A DNA stretch of 64,000 bases from Datnioides undecimradiatus (GCA_008933995.1 WARS01000044.1:950866-1014865), one strand, 5' to 3'. Positions 32,961 to 48,058 are shown, numbered from the stretch's first letter. The notes: generated from the letters alone by a model not told the origin. Translations and numbers: made by a program.

Positions 32961-35900
32961 TAAAATGTCCCATTTTCAAACTTTATCAGACTCTTCTGAG
33001 GTGTAGGAAACATTGTAGTAGTTTATATCTTTAATTCATGCTTGTTTTAGTTTGTTCAGGTGTTTTTGCCTTTATTAGAAACTGACAACTAAGAGAGGCA
33101 TGTGAAGCCATGCAGTATAGGGCTGTGGCTGGGATATAACCATCGCCCCTGCAGTGAGGATGCAGCTTTAATACATTGTATGCATGGTACAAGGTGAGCT
33201 ACCGTGGCTTCCAGTTTGTGCTTGAGTAACGTCACAAAAGTTGCATGGATGTGTAATGTTGGAAACTAGGAACACACTTTTGCCAGCAACACTATAAAAG
33301 ACAATATAGTTCACAAACAGCAAAATGTTTTGTCCTTTTCTCCTAACTTTGAAAATGGAAACCTTTCACAGTTTATTACTTTTTTATTACTTTACAGTTT
33401 AGCTTTTTTAAAGGCTGAGTTGAAGTTTGGTATCTGACTATGCTGTTTTTGGTGTAAGCAAATGTTTAAGAAAAACAGTTAACATGAAGCATAAAGGACC
33501 TGCTGAATGCACAAAGGAAGTCTTAATCCTGTTTAGTGTTTGTCAGTGTGTTTCGGCTGTTGAAGGGTTAAGGTGAGCTCAGTTATGGTGAGCAGAGTGG
33601 AGAACGCTAAAATCTTTTCCACATTACAGCACACATGAGGAACACATTTAAGTGAGTTCAGCTGTCTGGAGTGTCTCTCTCTCTCTCGCTCCCTCTCTCT
33701 CTCCCCCCCCGTCTCTCTGGCTGGTTAGGGGCAAGTTCAACACAGCAGTATATCATTACACATCTGGGAAAATGCACTCAGAGAGCCCCGGATGACACAC
33801 CACAGAAAAGAGAGACAATGCGCTCCATCCTTATCCAGACTATGGTAAATTATGGGGAGTTTGGAAAGGAAACAAAATAGGTAAAGGCACAGTTATTTAC
33901 CTAATTTAGATGAAAAAAGGTATCTAATACTGCAAAATACAACATTAAACTGAAACTTTTCATCCATTTTCATTCTTTAAGAACTTGAATAGGGAATGTT
34001 AGGATTGTTATTGCACCAATGACATCCTTACACCCTCAAAGGAAACACAACAACACCTGCAGAAGATGTGAACAGGACAAACTGAGGCATTAATATTAAC
34101 ACAGATGGAAATCGGAGATCTTGACTTCTTTTTCTCCTCCTGTTACCTCCCCTCACTGACTCCACCTCTTTCAAATTGCTCCAGTTCCTGCAGTTTTATT
34201 TTGGTATGATGGACTGGCTGAGCGTTCAGGAGGGAGGAATCTTACAGGGTTTTTTTCCAGTTTGGAAACTGTTGTTTCCTTTCAGTCTCACATACCACAA
34301 TAACGCTGCCTCCATGACTTCAGCAGCTCTCTCTGCAGATACCATTTGGTTGAATAAATAAATGGCTATGATTTTAGGATAAAAGTTAAACTTCTTCTCT
34401 TATTCTTTCCTTTTCTTTCCTTTGAAACAGTTTCAGTCTTCCTGAACCAGACCAGACCAACAAAGATGGTCTGATCCTGCAGTGAGACTGATGGGTGGCA
34501 AACAAGAGTTACAGGGGTGAGGTCAAAGTTGAGGAGGAAAAAAAAAAAAGATCTTTCATGCATCAGTTAAAGGCCCACATATGCCACCCCCATCATGCCT
34601 GACCTCAGCCCTTGTCTTGTAAAGAAGGAAGAGGGAACCCCAACTAGTAACCTCCTTGTTCATCTTCTTCCCCTGTTTCTTCTTATTTTTTCTTGTCGAC
34701 TTAGAGTTTGTTATTTAATCAGCTCTCACAAAACCATTTAACATTTGGAGTGCTGTCACGCCAGTGCCAGGGAGCTCACATTTTATAGTCCATGTAATTT
34801 CAGTTGAACCATCCAATACTTTAATACTTGGTGGAGGTGTAGATGTTTCAAATGAAACAGATTAGGAAGAGCAAAATTCCACTTTTTTCTATCCCTCTGT
34901 CATCCCTGAAGTTACTTTGATCGAATTTTGTTTCGGTGGTTTTCGTACGTTTAAGTAGAAAGTAATCCCAAATGAATCCAGCTTTACTCGCACACTCTTT
35001 GGGTTCTTGTCAGGAGAAACTACAGCGCCGGGCCTCTCTGGCTGCAGTCAGTGTGACAACAAGGAAGTAAAATGACTCCTCCAGACCTCCTCCGCAGATG
35101 AATGATTTCACAGATGGGAAGAGGGAAAACGGTCTACAAAACAGCTGAATCTTGGAAAGCCAGGCAAGTCTTCTAAAAAGATGTGCTGAGGATCAAAAGA
35201 CTTGAAATGTAAAAATAACTAAACTAAGCACTGATTTCTTTTTTATCAGGTAATCACTAGAAACTGGAATGGAAATTTTAAAATACTTGACGATCTGACA
35301 AGGGGACAGACACTCCCAAACAGTAAAAGCAACCCTAGGACATGGGAGCAGGTTTAGTGTGGTTAATAGTGTGTGGCCATTGTTACTGTAAAAAGACATT
35401 AACTATTGTAACAAATACATGCATATTCTTCCAATAATAATAGGAAATATTAAATTAAACCTGGCACAGGTGATTTTTGGCAGCTCAGGAGCAGCAGTAA
35501 ACAAGCTGTCACAAAACTGACATATTATGACCTCATGGGTTGATAAGGTGAACTTATTGGGAAACAATACAGAGGTACAAGGTATGTGTCTGTTGAGTTT
35601 ATGGAGTTGTAAGCATCTATTTTTATCGTTGTGATAGGACATGTGTGTTTAGTGTGTGATATCTGTATATTTTCAAAAAGTATAACCCCCCCCCCCAAAA
35701 TCCCAGTGTATTAAATGTTAAATAATGTTTATTTACTTATTGTATGTACCAACTCTTCTATCCATTTCCAACCTTGTGGGAATGGAGCTCAGTATAGCTG
35801 ACCTGAGACCCACTGAGTGCACTGTAATGTCTTTCTCTAGGAAGGATTTGCTCACTGCAGGGATTTGTCAGCGTAGTCAACCACTAAATGGATAGTGCTC

Positions 35901-36550
35901 TGTCTTTACTAGGTTATGGGCTTAATGAGCACTTGAACTGTCTGCCACCTGCTACCAATCAAACCTCCACCTGCCACATAAAACACCTGGTGGATGCTCG
36001 CTGAGGGCAATCAGCCTTTTAAACCTCTCCAAGCTTGTGGTAAAATGATGTGGCCTGGGGACAGAGAGAGGACTTCTGTTACAGATAAAGCACAGTGATT
36101 TAAGACATAATTCGACAGTGATAAATACATGGTGTGGTATATGTATTTGTAATTTTCCTCATGATGTTTGACCATTTTATCCTTTAAACTTATATATTAC
36201 TACCACCATACTATATACCTATACCTTCTGCACATAAAACTATTCTTTGCACTTCTGGTTACATGCTAACTACATTTCATTAGCTTTGCACCATGATAAT
36301 AAACTTGAATCTAATCTAATCATCTGTATCCTAGGTATTACTTTATGTTTATAAGATTTGTGAGCAGTTTGAAGTTTGAAATGAAAACTCTGCTTTTCCA
36401 ATTCTTTGTTGAAATTCAAAACTTTCTGAAATATAATAATGGACATGAAATGATTGGTTATTTAGCAACGGTCACAGATTAAGACTGATGCTAACATGTA
36501 AACTGTAAACTCATTGTTTGAGAGCAGAGACTGTCTGAGTGTTTGAATGT
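32960..36550. other. Intergenic DNA, no gene recognised
   Basis: AT-rich with a CT-rich tract at 33675-33717. No coding exon or RNA gene is supportable. Confidence 0.5.
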
Positions 36551-36554
36551 TTGA

Positions 36555-36582
36555 GTGTGTGTGTGTGTGTGTGTGTGTGTGT
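36555..36582 (+). repeat. (GT)14 microsatellite
   Basis: Uninterrupted GT run. Confidence 0.95.
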
Positions 36583-37853
36583 TGGGGGTTGGGAATACCA
36601 TGTGTCTCCACAGTTGAACATGTTCCATATGTTGTTGTTTGTAACTTTGTGGTTAATCCTCTATCTAAACTGATTATTACCCAGTGAACAAAGTTGCTTT
36701 CTCTCATGCTTTTGGTTGTGTTTGTTAAATGAAAGACAATTGTGAATAAATCCTGGATAAGTAAGTCAAGTTGTGAGAAGTTTTTTTTTTTTGGGTCTCC
36801 ATTTGACCATGCTGTCTGGGAGCAGCGTTACCTCTTGCATTTTAGTCTGCTGCTGTATCACTTTTTCCACCCGCTAAGCCAGAGGGAGGAGGGCTGCTGC
36901 AGTAGAAAGTTAAAGCTACGGGTGGAAGACATCTCCTAACGGCAGGAGGAAAACCAGCCAGTGTTAAATCCAAGACCCCAGCAGTGGTGAACAAGGACAG
37001 CTGATTATTTTGAAGAAATATAAGAAATCAGGCTGAAATCATTTTCAGAGGGTCAAAAAACAAGCTTGAGAACACTCCAGATGCTTTTTTAGAAACTTAG
37101 TAGATATACCATTATTTAAATGCAAGCTTATTTCCATATATAGTAAATTGAATTTAAAAAAGTAATTTTCTATCAGAAGCAGAACCCAGTATATGTTGCA
37201 TTCAGATACTGTAAGTCTGAAGTCCAGGCTGGTAATAACAGACTCTGGGGAAAATGTGATGGCGAATGGACCAAAAAGGGGCATGAATCTGTGAAGATAT
37301 GGTGAGAGTGTATATAATGATTTTACAAATAGGACAGGAAGTTAAGTGCAGTATTTTAAGGGTCACATGTAACAATAGGAAGCAAGGAGTTACCTTGAGA
37401 CCTCCAGTGGGACCTATGCACAGTTACTCATAGTAGGAGGAGCTTAGACTAAGAGAACCTGATGCTCTCCTGTGAGGAAGAGCTGGGACGGAGAACATGT
37501 TGATGACGAGGAGAACCCAGAAAAAACGTAATATCAAGTCTTCAGGCTACAATGAATGAGGATAAATGGTGCTGTCAGAGGAAGCAGTACATCAAAGACA
37601 ATATCACACACTCTGATACCACACAATAGTTAGCTTAATGGATGTTTAATTTAATTAACAGGCTCTTAATTACATGGATTTAATTAAACTGTGTTAGCAA
37701 AGCATTGAAGTTCATGATTTAATGATGAAATCAGTGACTAATGTGAACTGTCTCAAATAAGCTATAAATGATTTGACAACAAAACTAATCAAGAAATTAA
37801 TTACTCCTTAAACTGCCTTCTGGTGTTCTAAAAGTGTATATACACGCAGATGA

Positions 37854-37877
37854 ACACACACACACACACACACACAC
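37854..37877 (+). repeat. (AC)12 microsatellite
   Basis: Uninterrupted AC run. Confidence 0.95.
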
Positions 37878-37960
37878 TCATCCCATTTTCCTTTCTCGTT
37901 TTGTAAAAATCCTCCTTTCTCTGACTATCTTCTACCTTCACAAGCTCCACATCATCACTT

Positions 37961-37989
37961 CTCCTCCTCCTCCTCCTCCTCCTCCTCCT
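37961..37989 (+). repeat. (CTC)n trinucleotide microsatellite
   Basis: About ten CTC units. It yields a short polyproline frame on the plus strand that has no other coding support. Confidence 0.95.
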
Positions 37990-40900
37990 GTGTGTCTCTC
38001 TCCCCCTCCAGTCTTCGTCTCATTCCCTTTTCTTCAGTGCCTGTAGTGCAGCTTGTCTGGATCCATGGTTTTGGATCACAGTCCAAATGTTAGGGTTTGC
38101 TATCCAGAGAAAACACTGCGCTGAGCCAAACAAAAGGAGAAAAAAGTTGCTGCATGGAACAAGTTTTCTGTGTCCTGAGATACTGTTAAGAGATACAGGT
38201 TGCACTGGTGTTTGTATTTGATTTGGATGCACACTGCTTTGTTTCAAACCTCAAAAAAGCCAAAATTTGTGCACCACTTATTTTAAATGGACATGTATTT
38301 GAGAGAAATGTTTCCCTTAAATGATGTGGGAGGAGGCCAATCTGATACCCCCTAACCCCAAGCAGGAAGTCCCTCCCATCTGCTGCAACTTAAATCTGTG
38401 TGTTACTGACAACCACTGTTGCATTAATAATCGTCACTGGTACTATATGTGAAAGTGCCACAGTTGTTTTGATGCCAAAGGTAAATGTGTACCAATACTC
38501 ACTGATCAATAATGATAAGTTACTGCTTATTGCAACAGCTGATTTGCATCTGTAGTTGCCAGGCATCAGCATTAACACACAAAGTTATTTGTAGCTATGA
38601 AGCAATACTGTATATTGTATTATAGTTTATTTCATCTAACCATTAATAATATAGAATTAGTAGGTAGGCAAGAGTATTTATTTCCATCCTTCTGCTTTTT
38701 AACATGAAAAGAAAACTATCTGATCTTCCATGACAATACATTTAGTACAATAGGTCTGGAGAATTAGGAAGACTTAATTTAGGAAAGTAGAGTTCAGTTA
38801 TTAGTGAAAATGTGGCTTGTTGCAGGAAAAACCCCAGGTGAGTTCCTACTGAGCGGCTGTAAACACAGGTACTTTGTTTGGAAGTTAGTGGCTGACCGAG
38901 TATGTTTATTACAGTCCTCACAGACAGCCAGGGCCTCTTGGTGGCTTGTGGTTTGTGCAGGTGAGCGGCTTTACATATCACCATAACATGATGCAGCCTT
39001 TAAAACTACACAGGTAGACATGAAACGGTGCTGCACCAATAATGTAAACATGGGCCAACCAAAAACATCACAGCACGGCATTAAATATTAAACCTATAAT
39101 GATATCCTTTTACTGTATGTGTAGGCTCAAATATACCTTGAAGAACACTTAAAAAGATAACAAGACACATTTATAATTTCCTTTTGTGTAAAACTGTTAA
39201 CCTAATAGACCTGCTTCTAGCATCTCTGAAATGCGGGCACCAGGAACAGCAGGACTTCTATAGAAAAGGATCATGTTTTACTTGCTAATTATCAAATTGC
39301 TCAGAGTTTATGCGAGTGCTCCTACATTTACAGACCGCTCTATAGGAGCTTGTAGCTCGGCTTGAAGTGCTTTATGTTTCCTGCGTCGCCCCTCAATATG
39401 TTGCTTTGCATAGCTGTGGAAAACAGCGTGGGAAAAAACACCTCTTAGCACAAAAAATTAAGTAAACGTGTTTTGATGTGATAGGATGGCCTTGATAAAT
39501 GTCCTTACGTTAGCATAATATGTACCTGTATGTGTGAGTGTAGCCACAAGTGTGGTATGTTAGGTGGCATGTGGAGCTGTGCTGCTGGACATGGTTGGTG
39601 ATCAGGGTTGTCAGGACCTCCAGCACATTAAACTCAGTTCAACGCAAGTTTTTTTTGTTTTTTTCTTGGATGAAAATTAATTTTGGTGGTCAGAACTTGT
39701 GAGACTGTGAGATCACAGTTCAGTTTGTTTGTGTACATGCATGTGCATGAGAGACTGAGTTCATTATTGTTTGTATGTCCCCAGCGTGATAAATCATCCT
39801 CACCTGGAATACATTACATCCTTATGGAGCCATGTGGCGGGCACATGAGTCTTAAAGTGGCAGGGGCTGTCTTTCCCACATTATAGTCATTAGTAAAGTC
39901 CTCACCCCCTGCTAGCCTGGCTATTTGGCCCGGTCTGATGACATCATCCAAACCTTGGTGAGGTGGGCCCCTTGTTGACTTTTTAGGGCTAAGTAATACT
40001 CTCAGCTACCTATCTTTATTGGACAAGGTGTCATCTGAGGTTACAAGGCTAAGATACAAAAAAAATATGCTTTCATGATGAATGATATGATTTAGTTAAC
40101 AAGATAAAATAAGAATTTTCAGTTTTGACTTTTTGAAAAAGTCCAATCTGTAATTGTGAGGGTTGTACCAACTTCGTCCAAGCCTCCAGCGCACATCAAA
40201 CACAACCATCTCCAGAATTAGCTCATGTAGTTTTGGTTTTGGGAAGTCTTCACTATAGCAGGAGTTTGTGTTGATCTACAGTGTATGTAGGCCACTAGAT
40301 CCATCAGACGTAGTGTGTCTATTCTGTGTGTGTGTGCGTGTGTGTTTATGTGTGCTAACCTCCTCTGCTGGTTACATTTGGAGGTTTGGCTGATGATGGA
40401 AGAAATTCCATTTGAGAATTACAGATGGTTTTATTTTTTTGCACGTTTCTTTTGTCTAGTCCCTCCCCCTCTCTCCTTCTCGCTCCCTCCCTCTCTCTCT
40501 CTCTGCGTCTCTCTCTCTCTCATTTCTTGACTGCTCGATGGAAAATCACCATCATACTGTATGAAATGCTAGCCTGTGTGTCTGACAAAAATCAAAGTCT
40601 GTAGCTGAGTTTTCATGGAACCAGTTGTTGCATTTCAAAGCTACATCCTTTAAATTTGCCACCCTACTTATTACAGAGACTAGACAAAATTCATGACCAG
40701 TGTTTATCACGACAATCTACAATCCATGTCCCTGCTTTTGTCAGACGTCTGTTTATACACAGTATGAGTCAGAGGCGCAGACATGAACGAAAGGAGGGGA
40801 CGTGGAGAGAGAGAGAAAGAAAGAGAGAGAAGGGGGGATAACGCTGGGTTTAGAGAGGTTGAAAGAAGAGGGGTGAGTGAGAGAGAGAGGTTAAAAGTAA

Positions 40901-41424
40901 TAGAGTGTGTGCATGTGGGGGGGGTTGGAGCAGCACAGGCAGCCCATGACATAGCTAAAGCATGAGTACATGCCTGTTGGCTGACGTCCACTGCGAAAGT
41001 TCTGCATCTGGTTAAAATCTACTGCCTCTGCTTTTCTCACTCGACTTCACCGTTTCTTCTTCTTCACTTTTCATTTGAAGTTCACCTCTTCCACAATAAT
41101 GTTTTCTTTATTTTGCCCTTTTTTATATTCCTATCTCCTCAGTTGCCTGATTGTTCTTTGTTTCTTTTCCTTTTCTTTTTGTCCATAAAGACAGACAAAG
41201 ACAGATTGAATCAGAAACAGGAGAGGCATCTGCATCCATTTCCCCCTGTGATGTTTCACGTCCTTGTAACTAAAAAGGATCAGATAACGAGAGCAGGATG
41301 TGGATTATTCTTCATGAAACAGCAGACATCTTAATTAGTTAATTCAGCTTAATTAGAGTCTCTATTAAGAGAACATGTGGTGTAATTAGGATAGCAAGTG
41401 GAAAGTAAAGCTGGAATAGTTTAC

Positions 41425-41735
41425 CATATTGGGGAATATCTCCTTTTGAGTGTTGGACTGATACCGCTCTCATGTCTATGCTAAACATTCATCTACTGCC
41501 AGCAGCCAGTAAGCTTACCTGCTAACAGTTAAGCTCAAATAGTGGAAACACTACAGATGTACAGATGTACAGAGTGAGTGAGAACAAGTTAAATGGGATT
41601 AAATGAGTTGTTATATGTTAATATGTTTGCAACCTTAGGACAGAGCCAGTGCTAAGCTCAGCTAAACTGACAGTGAAACAAAGACAATAAGAGTATTTCC
41701 CACAATGTTTCTTTATCATACATTTAGAGTTTCAT
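41425..41735 (+). mobile_element. Fragment of a MITE-like percomorph repeat (copy 2)
   Basis: It carries TGATACCGCTCTCATGTCTATG, GCCAGCAGCCAGTAAGCTTA and, further on, GACAGAGCCAGTGCTAAGCT, matching the family listed at 29555 and 48085 but in plus orientation. Diverged and partly deleted, with no coding capacity. Confidence 0.5.
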
Positions 41736-43887
41736 TTGCTGTCACATTAATATTTTGAGAAAGAGTTGTTGAAAGTGTTGCTGTTGCAGCACAAAAAATG
41801 TGCATATGCGTCACTCTTTTCAAGCTGTTTGGTTCCTATCATTATGTCAAGAGAGGAAGTGCCCCTTTCACTCTCAGCTGACTAACTCCAGAGTTTGACT
41901 TCTCTTGCAGGAAAGTGCTGTATTATCTCTTTTGTATTGTATCTAACTCAAAAGATAATTTCCAAGAACAGGAAAACACATGAATTCTCTTTGTAGCATG
42001 CAAGTGAGCACAGAAAACAACTAACATGAATATCAATGAAAGCACTTCAGCATGTATGACACTAATTTTGTGTGATTTTTGCAATTTCAGCGGCGTATCC
42101 TCATTTCAAAACCATTTTATTATTTCATGCTATGTTATTAAGTCACTAATAATAAACACAAACGAAATAATTTTTTCTAAATCATGTCTAAGAATGTACT
42201 TTCTGAATGAATCAGCATTTTCACTCTCACACCATCTACCGTGGAGCCTAAAGGTGGCCAGTAGTTACAATAATGAAGCATATCTGCACAGCTCAGCAGA
42301 CACGTATCCCCCTAGCCACCAGATCACTGTTAATTTTCAGATTCCTACATATTACTGCAGGTAAAACATGACATGCCATGTGTTTAATTCATTTGCATTT
42401 TGATTATTTTGCTTACTTTGAATTAACCAAATACCAAAAGAAGGTGGTGCTCAGTCCAACAGCTGAACACTGGTTTTATAATGTCAGTAAAGACAAATGG
42501 ATGAGACCACATGTTGAAACACTGTGTTGGTCGCGACACATACTGACTCCTGCCATTCCAGGGTTTTACAGGGGGCAGTGGGGACATGTATGAGCTTGTC
42601 ACACTCCTTTCTCTCACTCTTTCTTTCTCTTTCACTCTCTCTCTCACGTACAAATACGCACTTTTCTTTATCTGCATCTATTTCCCTATATCATTTCTGT
42701 TTCTACATCTTAGAAAGGCTGAGTGGAAAATGTATCCACTTAATCATACACATCTGTCATTTTTGTTGGGTTGAAGACAAAGTTTGTCTCCCTGTCTCCT
42801 TAGTTCTTGTTCTATTATTCCCTCTTTGTCATCTCTCTCTTTCCTTATCCTTCCTCTGCCTCCTTTCTTTTTCCTGTAAAACAAACACACACATGCCGCA
42901 CACACTTCTGAGCTTCAGGGCGTGTCCACACTTCCACTGTTAACCCAGTTCAGTTTATTGACCAGATGATCTCCTGCAGCCAGTCATAATGGTGGGGTGG
43001 AGTCTGAATAAAAAAAATCATTTCTTTTCCTCCTCTCCAGTCCTGCTCTCTATGCTTCTCTTTTTTCCTGCCGAACCCAAAACTTCATCATGACCAGAAA
43101 ATTCTTCCACGTGTCCACTGCTGGATTTGGATGGAGGAGGGGAGGAAGACAACATGTCTGGTTTTCCTTCAGTTTTTTCATTTCGTCCTTCCTTAAATCA
43201 AAGTTCTGAAATATTAACAGTTGTTTTTGGTGCTCTGTGCTAAATATTCATTGAGATAGGATGTAATGCAGCCTTCCTCAAGCACATACACACACTGCAT
43301 CATGCACACACAGCAGAGAAGCGCAAAGCAAAGATGGCTGGTTAAATTACTGATGATTTAGCAGAGGTCGTGAGAGCAGTGCGAGATCAGCGTCTCAAGG
43401 TTTGCACCTCATTTTTATACAGAACACAGTGTTTTTCAGGAGTTCATAAAATACACAAGATAAAGAAGGACACGGGTAGGAATAAGGTTTAGTCTATTAT
43501 AGGAAACCACAAAACTGTAGGAGAGGGTGAAGGCTGGAGAAAGGGTTTCATTACAGCTTGCAGAGATGACAACTGAATATATAGTGAGACACAAAAGCAC
43601 ACAAGAAAGAGTGTGCAGGGTAAGAGTGAGCAGAAGCAGAACACTCAGAGGCAAAGACGGAGAAGAGGAAATGTAGATAATACAAAGAAACACATAGATA
43701 TTTTTGTTTTTTGGACCAGTGGAAGAACTTCTTCACACTAATCTCACTCCTTATATCTATAAATCCAATACAAGAGTGTATTTAGTTGACAACATTGCTA
43801 GATGCTAGTTTTGACACTGCTGAGCTGTCGTGACCTGAGTAACCCAGGCTCTGGGAGGAAGAGAGAGAGAGTGGAGGCGGTCTGCCT

Positions 43888-43902
43888 GGGGGGGGGGGGG
43901 GG
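43888..43902 (+). repeat. Poly(G) tract, 15 bp
   Basis: Fifteen consecutive G beside a GA-rich segment; the exact length may be unreliable in sequencing. Confidence 0.9.
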
Positions 43903-46035
43903 AAGTAAGACGCCAAGCTGAGGAGAGGAGAACAGGCCCCGACTGGTGTGTGTATAGAGAGAGATAGAGAGAGGTGTTCATATGCTCTCTTTCTCTATCT
44001 ATCATCTGTTATTCATGTCGTATTCAAACGCAACCATCTTTGTGCGATTAGTACACTGAAGACCTTAGTTTTCTGTTTTGTTTTACTTCAACCAAGGAGA
44101 CCTGTGAGTTATATTTGGGGCCTTCTCATGTTAAAAATAGTGTTATCATAAAATTACATCCATTACATTTTCCATAACTACTTGCTTACACATGGAAAAT
44201 CATATTTTAGTCTTTTAGTCTATTTGGGATTTGCAGGACCATTAAAATGCATCAACTGAGCCTCAAGTGAGCACTTGAGTGGCATAATACATTAGCACAA
44301 GTGAACAGGCCTACAATATTCATTTAAAGCTGTGATTAATTAATAACCAAAACCAAAAGTATCTGTTTATGTTCATTTTTCTACAACTTATAAAACTTCA
44401 GATGTCGTCAACAAAATGAACCAAAAGGAGCACGATTTCAGATAAGAGCTGTACATTTTTACTCACTGTGGAGATTCACATGTGGTCAGTCTGAAGTCAG
44501 TCATCTCAGACGGTTGGCTCAGTTGTGATGTGCGACTGTGACTGTATCCCCAAAGATAAGCTAACAAAATATTTTGTACCAGGTACAAATCAAAGTAAGC
44601 AAACAGCACACTATACGAAACCTGAATATCCTTTGATGGATAAACACAGACTGTGTAATGAGTTCATGTTTATTATCTACCTTTTATTTTGACACTGCTC
44701 AGGTTTTGTGATTTATCAGTTTCCTGCCACTGCAGAAAGGTGATTTCTTTTCCCCCCTTAACAAGCTCACTTCATCACACGAAACCTTTGGTTACTTTGC
44801 AGCAAGAAAGTAAGAAGGGGAGTGTTGCACCTTTGAAATGAAACTGCTGTTATTTATCAAAAGGTTTGTACCTGTCTGTAATCAGAAATATCCCTGGGCT
44901 CTATTTTCATCTCATCTTCCTATTGGATTAAAAGGCAGCGGTAAGGACTTTGAAGCTGCTCTGGTTTACAAAAAAAACCCTGTATCTCAAAAAGGATGAC
45001 ACCATATTTTGATCTAAATAAGGAAATAATAACACTGACGGTGGGCTTTGATCCTAAATACACATCTGTTTTCTCTCATTAAAGCTAAAATCACAAAGCT
45101 AAGATCACTATGAAAGGTGTTTATATATTAGTTAGTTTATATATTTGGTCAGATTCTGACTTGGAAATCATTTCCCATTTTGAGATGTAGAGACAGATTT
45201 TTTACATAAAGGAAAAACCTATTTCCTCTTATTTTAACTTGATGGTTGACATCTTGGGTGTTTGAGACTGGCTACTTCGCCTGTCAGTCCTGACCAATTT
45301 GGGATTACAGATGTGCTGGGACTTGCTATTTGCTATGTGAAATATGACCCTTTCCCCTCCCTTGGCACAAGCACTAAAGCACAAAAAAGGGCTCAGCCAT
45401 GTTTTCCCCTCCAAAATATATACATGTGATCTGACCATATTTTTTGAACCTATTAATTAATAAAAGTATTTTCTTTTTTTCCAGAGATAAGTTGTGTAAA
45501 CACACATCACATTAAGGTTGATGAGTATGAATTAGACTTTCCCACGTCTACACCACTTTAAGGTTATTTTCGTTTTATTACACCAGTGTCTCTTACTTTC
45601 TATATAAATCAAAAACCACATGCACACAAACGTGTATAAATCCATGTAATTCATTTCTCAATTATTTACCTTCATCTGCAGCAGGACATCTTTAAAGATG
45701 AGCGAAACACGTGTCTCGATTATCCATACAGCCATGCTGCCATCAATGGCTAACCTGCTCTGCCACATGAGCTACAGAGATGATACGAAAACATTAAAGG
45801 ATATTGCATGAGACCTGTTGATTTTTGAATTTTTATTTATTTATTTACGCACCATGGATGTTGTGTTTTCTTTGCCTCAGGACTTACACATTAATGTATG
45901 AAAACACACACTCAGGTGAGCATGTCTGGTGTCTGGGGCGCCATGTTGCTCTGTTTTCTTAGCCTGTGTCGGACAGGATGACCACACTGAGCAGGAATCG
46001 GGGGTGTTTCCTCTAACTACTCCCTGGGGTCTTTG

Positions 46036-46063
46036 ACACACACACACACACACACACACACAC
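46036..46063 (+). repeat. (AC)14 microsatellite
   Basis: Uninterrupted AC run. Confidence 0.95.
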
Positions 46064-47994
46064 TCCTTCAAACACAGTTTTTTTTAAATATATACCAAAG
46101 TATGAGTGTGTGCTGCAAAATTTTACGTTTTTGTCAAATACTGAAAAAGAAGCGAGAGGAGATAAATCAACAGTTTTCCAGCGTGTAGTCTGAGCTCTGC
46201 AGCCTCCAGCCTCACAGATCTGGTCTTTTTCCAACATGACTGGAATTCTCTCCCCTTTTTCCTCTTTCTTCTGCTCCTTCTGTCTTTCCTCTTCCACGTC
46301 TTTCCTGACCACTCCCTCTGTGGCAAAAATTGCACTGCAAATAAAAAGCATTATAATTTAAAGTGTTCTCTGTGCACTTTAACAAACAAAGCTTTCTTGT
46401 CATACGTTTCTCAAGTAAATCTGGTTTGTTGCACATGACCCATGCAGCTTATTCTAGTTAGCATTGCACAACAAACCCCAAAGTTTCTAACGAATCAGCC
46501 TTTTGAGTACAAAATGATGCACAAAACATTTTAAATATTACCATTTGATGGATGGGAGAAAGTGTATAAACTGTGGACTCTTTGGTTTAAATATTTCATA
46601 TTGATTGAATGAAGATTTAAAACAAACTAATATATATTATCTGTACTGCAGCATGTAATGAGATAATTTTAACAACTTTAAAGAGTTTAAAGATAATCTA
46701 ATTCATGTTAAGGGGTTAAAAACAATCTAACAATACGATGGAATGTAGATTCTTTGCTCCGAACGTTTGATATAATGACATTTTTTATAATGATGTGATG
46801 CACAGTGAGCATTTCTCGCACAGACTTTCAGATGACGTGGCTGGGTCAGGCTCCTGAGACAGTCTCTGCTACTCGTGGCTCAGACCAACATCTAAAAGAG
46901 AACAGAAAAAAAACATCGTAATGACAAGCCCTAGCGGCCAAAGTGAATCGAGAGCTGGCAGCGTTGGATTGCATTGCCCTGCATCTGCCGGCCTATTGTG
47001 AACAGTCAGTATTTAGGGAGGGACGTCTCCATCTTAGAATAACATGGCATTAAACTAAAGATTACTATTCACACACATGTATTTGCTGTCCCCTTGTCTT
47101 TATCTGCCTTCTTCTTTTTCATAACTTTATTCTGTTAAAGGCACATGGCATCTCACTTTGAACTCTGTGTCTCACAGTCAAGAGACTTTTCAAACACACC
47201 CTGTGCTTCTTTTAATTGTCCTAAAGGAAATGTATTTTCTGTTCTTTTCTTACTCCTATTTTTTTCTTTTTCTTCCTAACCAGATGTGTTTCTCTTCTGG
47301 ATCTCCCCCTGTGCTGGCCCCCATGATTCATTTTCCACAGGCGTCTTAAAAGAGCCAAACTCTCCCCTCCCCCATGACTTTTTTCCTCTTCTCTTTCTCT
47401 GGGCTCAGACTCCCACTGCTGGATTGTCTCAGCCTGCAGTGCTTGTCAGAAACAGTGGAACGAAAAAACCTAACAGAGGGAAGGAATGAGGCTTATGTGG
47501 AATCTCCATAGCCAAAGGGTCGGTGTTTGCAGACGATCTTCACTCTGTCTTTCCCTCCACCCCTGGTGGTCAGAGGGGGAGGTGGGATGAGGAGCCTGCC
47601 CAGGTGCTGCTATGGGTGTTAGTGGGTGGATCCGGATGACACCCTCAGGGTGGTAAACACACCTCCAGAGTGAGGGGAAGTGGTAATGTAGGCGGACCAC
47701 TGCTCTGGACTGCAAGACTTTCACTGATGAGAGACAAAAAGTGGAGAGGGGGAAACCTGCTACTAAATCCTCCTCCCTCGTTCCTTTATCCCTTTGCTGC
47801 CCCGCCGTATTCCCACCCTTCCCCACTCCTCCCTGTCCCACCCAGACACATTGCTTGTTTCCTTTCTCCTCACCCACACCCTCCTTCCTATGCCATTCCT
47901 GCGACGGTCCAAGTAGGTTGACTCTTCCTTTTGATTCGTGGACAAACTTCCTAGCTGGAAAGTGATTGGCTTATTTGGTTGTCTGGTTGAAAAT

Positions 47995-48058
47995 TCAATT
48001 TAATTCAGTTCAATTTTATTTATATAGCGCCAATTCACAACAAAAGTCAAATCAACTC
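47995..48058 (+). mobile_element. Short piece of a widespread teleost repeat
   Basis: The segment with CAGTTCAATTTTATTTATAT followed by AGCGCCAATTCACAACAA is a motif I know from very many fish loci, usually as the end of a dispersed element. It abuts the MITE-like copy that starts near 48085. Confidence 0.6.

Larger units (their letters stand above)
36590..41420. other. Intergenic DNA, no gene recognised
   Basis: It holds simple-sequence tracts (CT-rich 40455-40520, GA-rich 40800-40890) that create low-complexity frames on both strands. Nothing else identifiable. Confidence 0.5.
41780..47990. other. Intergenic DNA, no gene recognised
   Basis: CT-rich patches at 42600-42660 and 42810-42880 and C/T-rich sequence at 47770-47890 explain the longer open frames. 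No domain, signal or splice pattern supports a gene. Confidence 0.5.

Noticed and set aside
42524..42943. 139-codon Ser/Leu-rich frame
   Set aside because: It comes from CT-rich simple sequence.
47470..47877. 135-codon minus frame, and overlapping Pro-rich plus frames
   Set aside because: Low-complexity C/T-rich sequence open in several frames at once; no domain.
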